NCBI GenBank assembly: GCA_008704415.1
Contig: VXIS01000324.1
Span: 1-54,629 of the forward strand
From: Sphaerosporella brunnea
Lineage: Eukaryota > Ascomycota > Pezizomycetes > Pezizales > Pyronemataceae
Direction of reading: 5' to 3'
DNA: 54,629 bases
This document shows, in pieces, positions 52,985 through 54,629 of this stretch; within the stretch, counting starts at the first letter, position 1; each line of letters begins with the position of its first letter. The notes under the pieces were generated by a model. It worked only from the letters and a program-made list of their open reading frames with translations. It made no database searches and was not told the origin of the DNA. Position numbers and translations under genes: made by a program.

Positions 52985-54629
52985 CCTTGGGGGTTGAAAG
53001 CCGGAAGATTACTCACCGGATCCTACACCGCTCCTGTCTCATCGAACCAGATCCAAATAAAACTCATTTCCCGAATCTCATCCACTTGCGAAACCGGAGT
53101 TTGGCGCCGCAGTGCCTGTTTGGCGGTTCTCGCGTTTACGAGGAATAGGATGACCGTCCTGCGCTGGACGCGCTGTCTCCACTGTTCATGTGGGGGTGAA
53201 CGTCAACGTGTTTTCTCTGCCACATCAGCATTCGTTTCGCAGGTGTTTCTCTGATGACTGGGGAGATTGAATTGAAGACATATGGTGTCTAGAGGCCTAC
53301 AATACCCAGCGCGTCTGATCACAGCCTACTACTCCACGCCTATCAACCGGGTTCAGTCGCCGCGACTCTTAAAACATTTAGACCCCACAGAAGCGGATTC
53401 TTACTCGATAAGAGCCGAACTGGCCATACTCCTTGATCACAGGATGATTGATCGAAGGACAAAAGTTGAACAGGCACAAATGTAGCAGAACAAATAATAA
53501 ACCAACTCTCCACCAAGCTCAAGGGAGATTAGAACGATACCGATACCGATGCCTATCCACAACGAGCCCTTATAAAAAACGTTTGGTTGTTGGATATAGA
53601 TGACAATTGAGTTGGAGTCTCCTTGCCCGCATCGTGAATTGGGGGAATTATGTGTTTCAGAAGCGCAAGAGATGGGTTACTAATTGACCTTCAAGATCAT
53701 TATCCCCATAGCGATTCGAATGCTTGCAAGTGCTCTCCACTCCAAGCACTTCAGTATGTTCCTTTCAAAATGTCGCACACCGTACCCGGAGTATGCTACG
53801 ATCAGCGCAGGAACCCTAATTAACTCAGCCCTCTAAGGATTAGTTGGAATGCTGGGGGCCATGCTACATACAGGACTTGTCACGCGATGTAGGTATCCCG
53901 CAGTCTGAGCTTTACACTAACACTATGAATGTATGTGCAATGGTCCTTTATGGAGAACGGATTACGCTCATTCCTCTCCTGGATTCCTACTTCGTCCTCC
54001 TATGGACAACACCCAAATTTTACCGCCACTCTGTCGAAATGTACGCCTTCTACCGCACTCAAAGCTCAGTGGAGAGCGGAATGATTGAGCCCAGCCGGCC
54101 ATTCCGCACCATGGCATCGCAGTTCCAACATAGCCACATGGGGTTCACCAGAGCCGAATGACCGCTTGCCCGATGACACAATGAGTCGGCTCAAAGGGAG
54201 TTCTTTAATCAGCTCACCTCTGTGTAAAACGGCTCCGTCCTCGCCTTCACGCATATCTCGACGATTAAGGGAACTACAGGTATGTATTGCCCCCACGGCT
54301 TTCTTATCTTCGCATCTGCGAGTGCGATTCTTTGACTCGTTGCACTCTTCGCCTTGTGACATGACACACCTTGTACTAAGATGATGACACTGGTCTGCTT
54401 TAGTGATTTGGGCACAACACCCAATATGCTAGTAGGCGACTATTAAGAACACCTAGCAACCAGGAAGTCAGCTATGTGCCACCTCGCACATATCCGTTCA
54501 GCCACAATAAACGTTAAGGAAAGGAACGCACACATGAGAGTTGGGGGTCAGAAAGGGGGCTGGAGTAGGGTTCCTCCGCACCAAGTGCATGGGACGATTT
54601 TTAGGTATTGAACTTGAGTATAATGGCAA
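52985..54629. other. Intergenic to window edge, nothing recognised
   Basis: Only scattered frames of up to about 105 codons (for example 53844-54161, MECWGPCYIQDL...) without family resemblance or good leader context. No tRNA, TIR pair or LTR is seen. Confidence 0.4.

Noticed and set aside
53844..54161. 105-codon frame near the right edge
   Set aside because: No family resemblance, no leader context and no plausible splice partner.
1..54629. CRISPR array, rRNA, prophage or secondary-metabolite cluster
   Set aside because: None seen. Introns and protein families are fungal, and the genes present do not form a biosynthetic cluster (the only P450 is a truncated pseudogene).

Overview
The window looks like nuclear DNA of a filamentous ascomycete (Pezizomycotina). 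The evidence is short introns (about 46-150 nt) with fungal branch sites (TACTAAC, GCTAAC, CTGAC), together with fungal families: a FunK1 kinase relic, a crinkler-like P-loop NTPase, a CYP52-type P450, a chitin-type AA11 LPMO carrying an X278-like tail, and a Tad1-like LINE. I cannot name the species. All gene models below were spliced by hand, using reading phase, donor, branch and acceptor sites.

Layout. (1) 1-4 kb: a large low-complexity/coiled-coil protein of unknown function on the minus strand. (2) 4.7-20 kb: an accessory, repeat-rich stretch. It holds a dispersed ~180-bp repeat, a small four-exon gene for a probable mitochondrial membrane protein, a frameshifted small gene, a broken FunK1 fragment, a hAT-type MITE with perfect 8-bp target duplications, a 1.27-kb element with 40-bp inverted repeats and TA flanks, a CYP52-like pseudogene, an intact crinkler-like NTPase, an MFS pseudogene and a hAT transposase relic. 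(3) 20.5-29 kb: intact genes for a zinc-finger regulator, two unknown proteins and a SulP sulfate transporter. (4) 30-32.5 kb: a decayed Tad1-like LINE, a detached LINE 3' tail and a 552-bp TIR element. (5) 33-50 kb: mostly conserved genes, namely an AA11 LPMO, an N2227-type carnosine N-methyltransferase, an unknown protein, glia maturation factor (GMF), a SAC-domain phosphoinositide phosphatase, a UAS/UBX membrane protein and a NIPA-type magnesium transporter. (6) 50-54.6 kb: almost no genes, one 370-bp TA-flanked MITE and a tandem duplication.

The conserved genes are housekeeping or membrane-traffic functions (GMF on Arp2/3 actin, SAC on phosphoinositides, UBX on Cdc48/ER quality control) and do not form an obvious pathway cluster. 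The accessory zone is a patchwork of transposon families and dying genes around one intact crinkler-like NTPase. The most notable observations are two GC-AG introns (one directly after the GMF start codon), consecutive 19- and 14-nt microexons in the LPMO, and four different TIR elements whose ends and target duplications can be read exactly.
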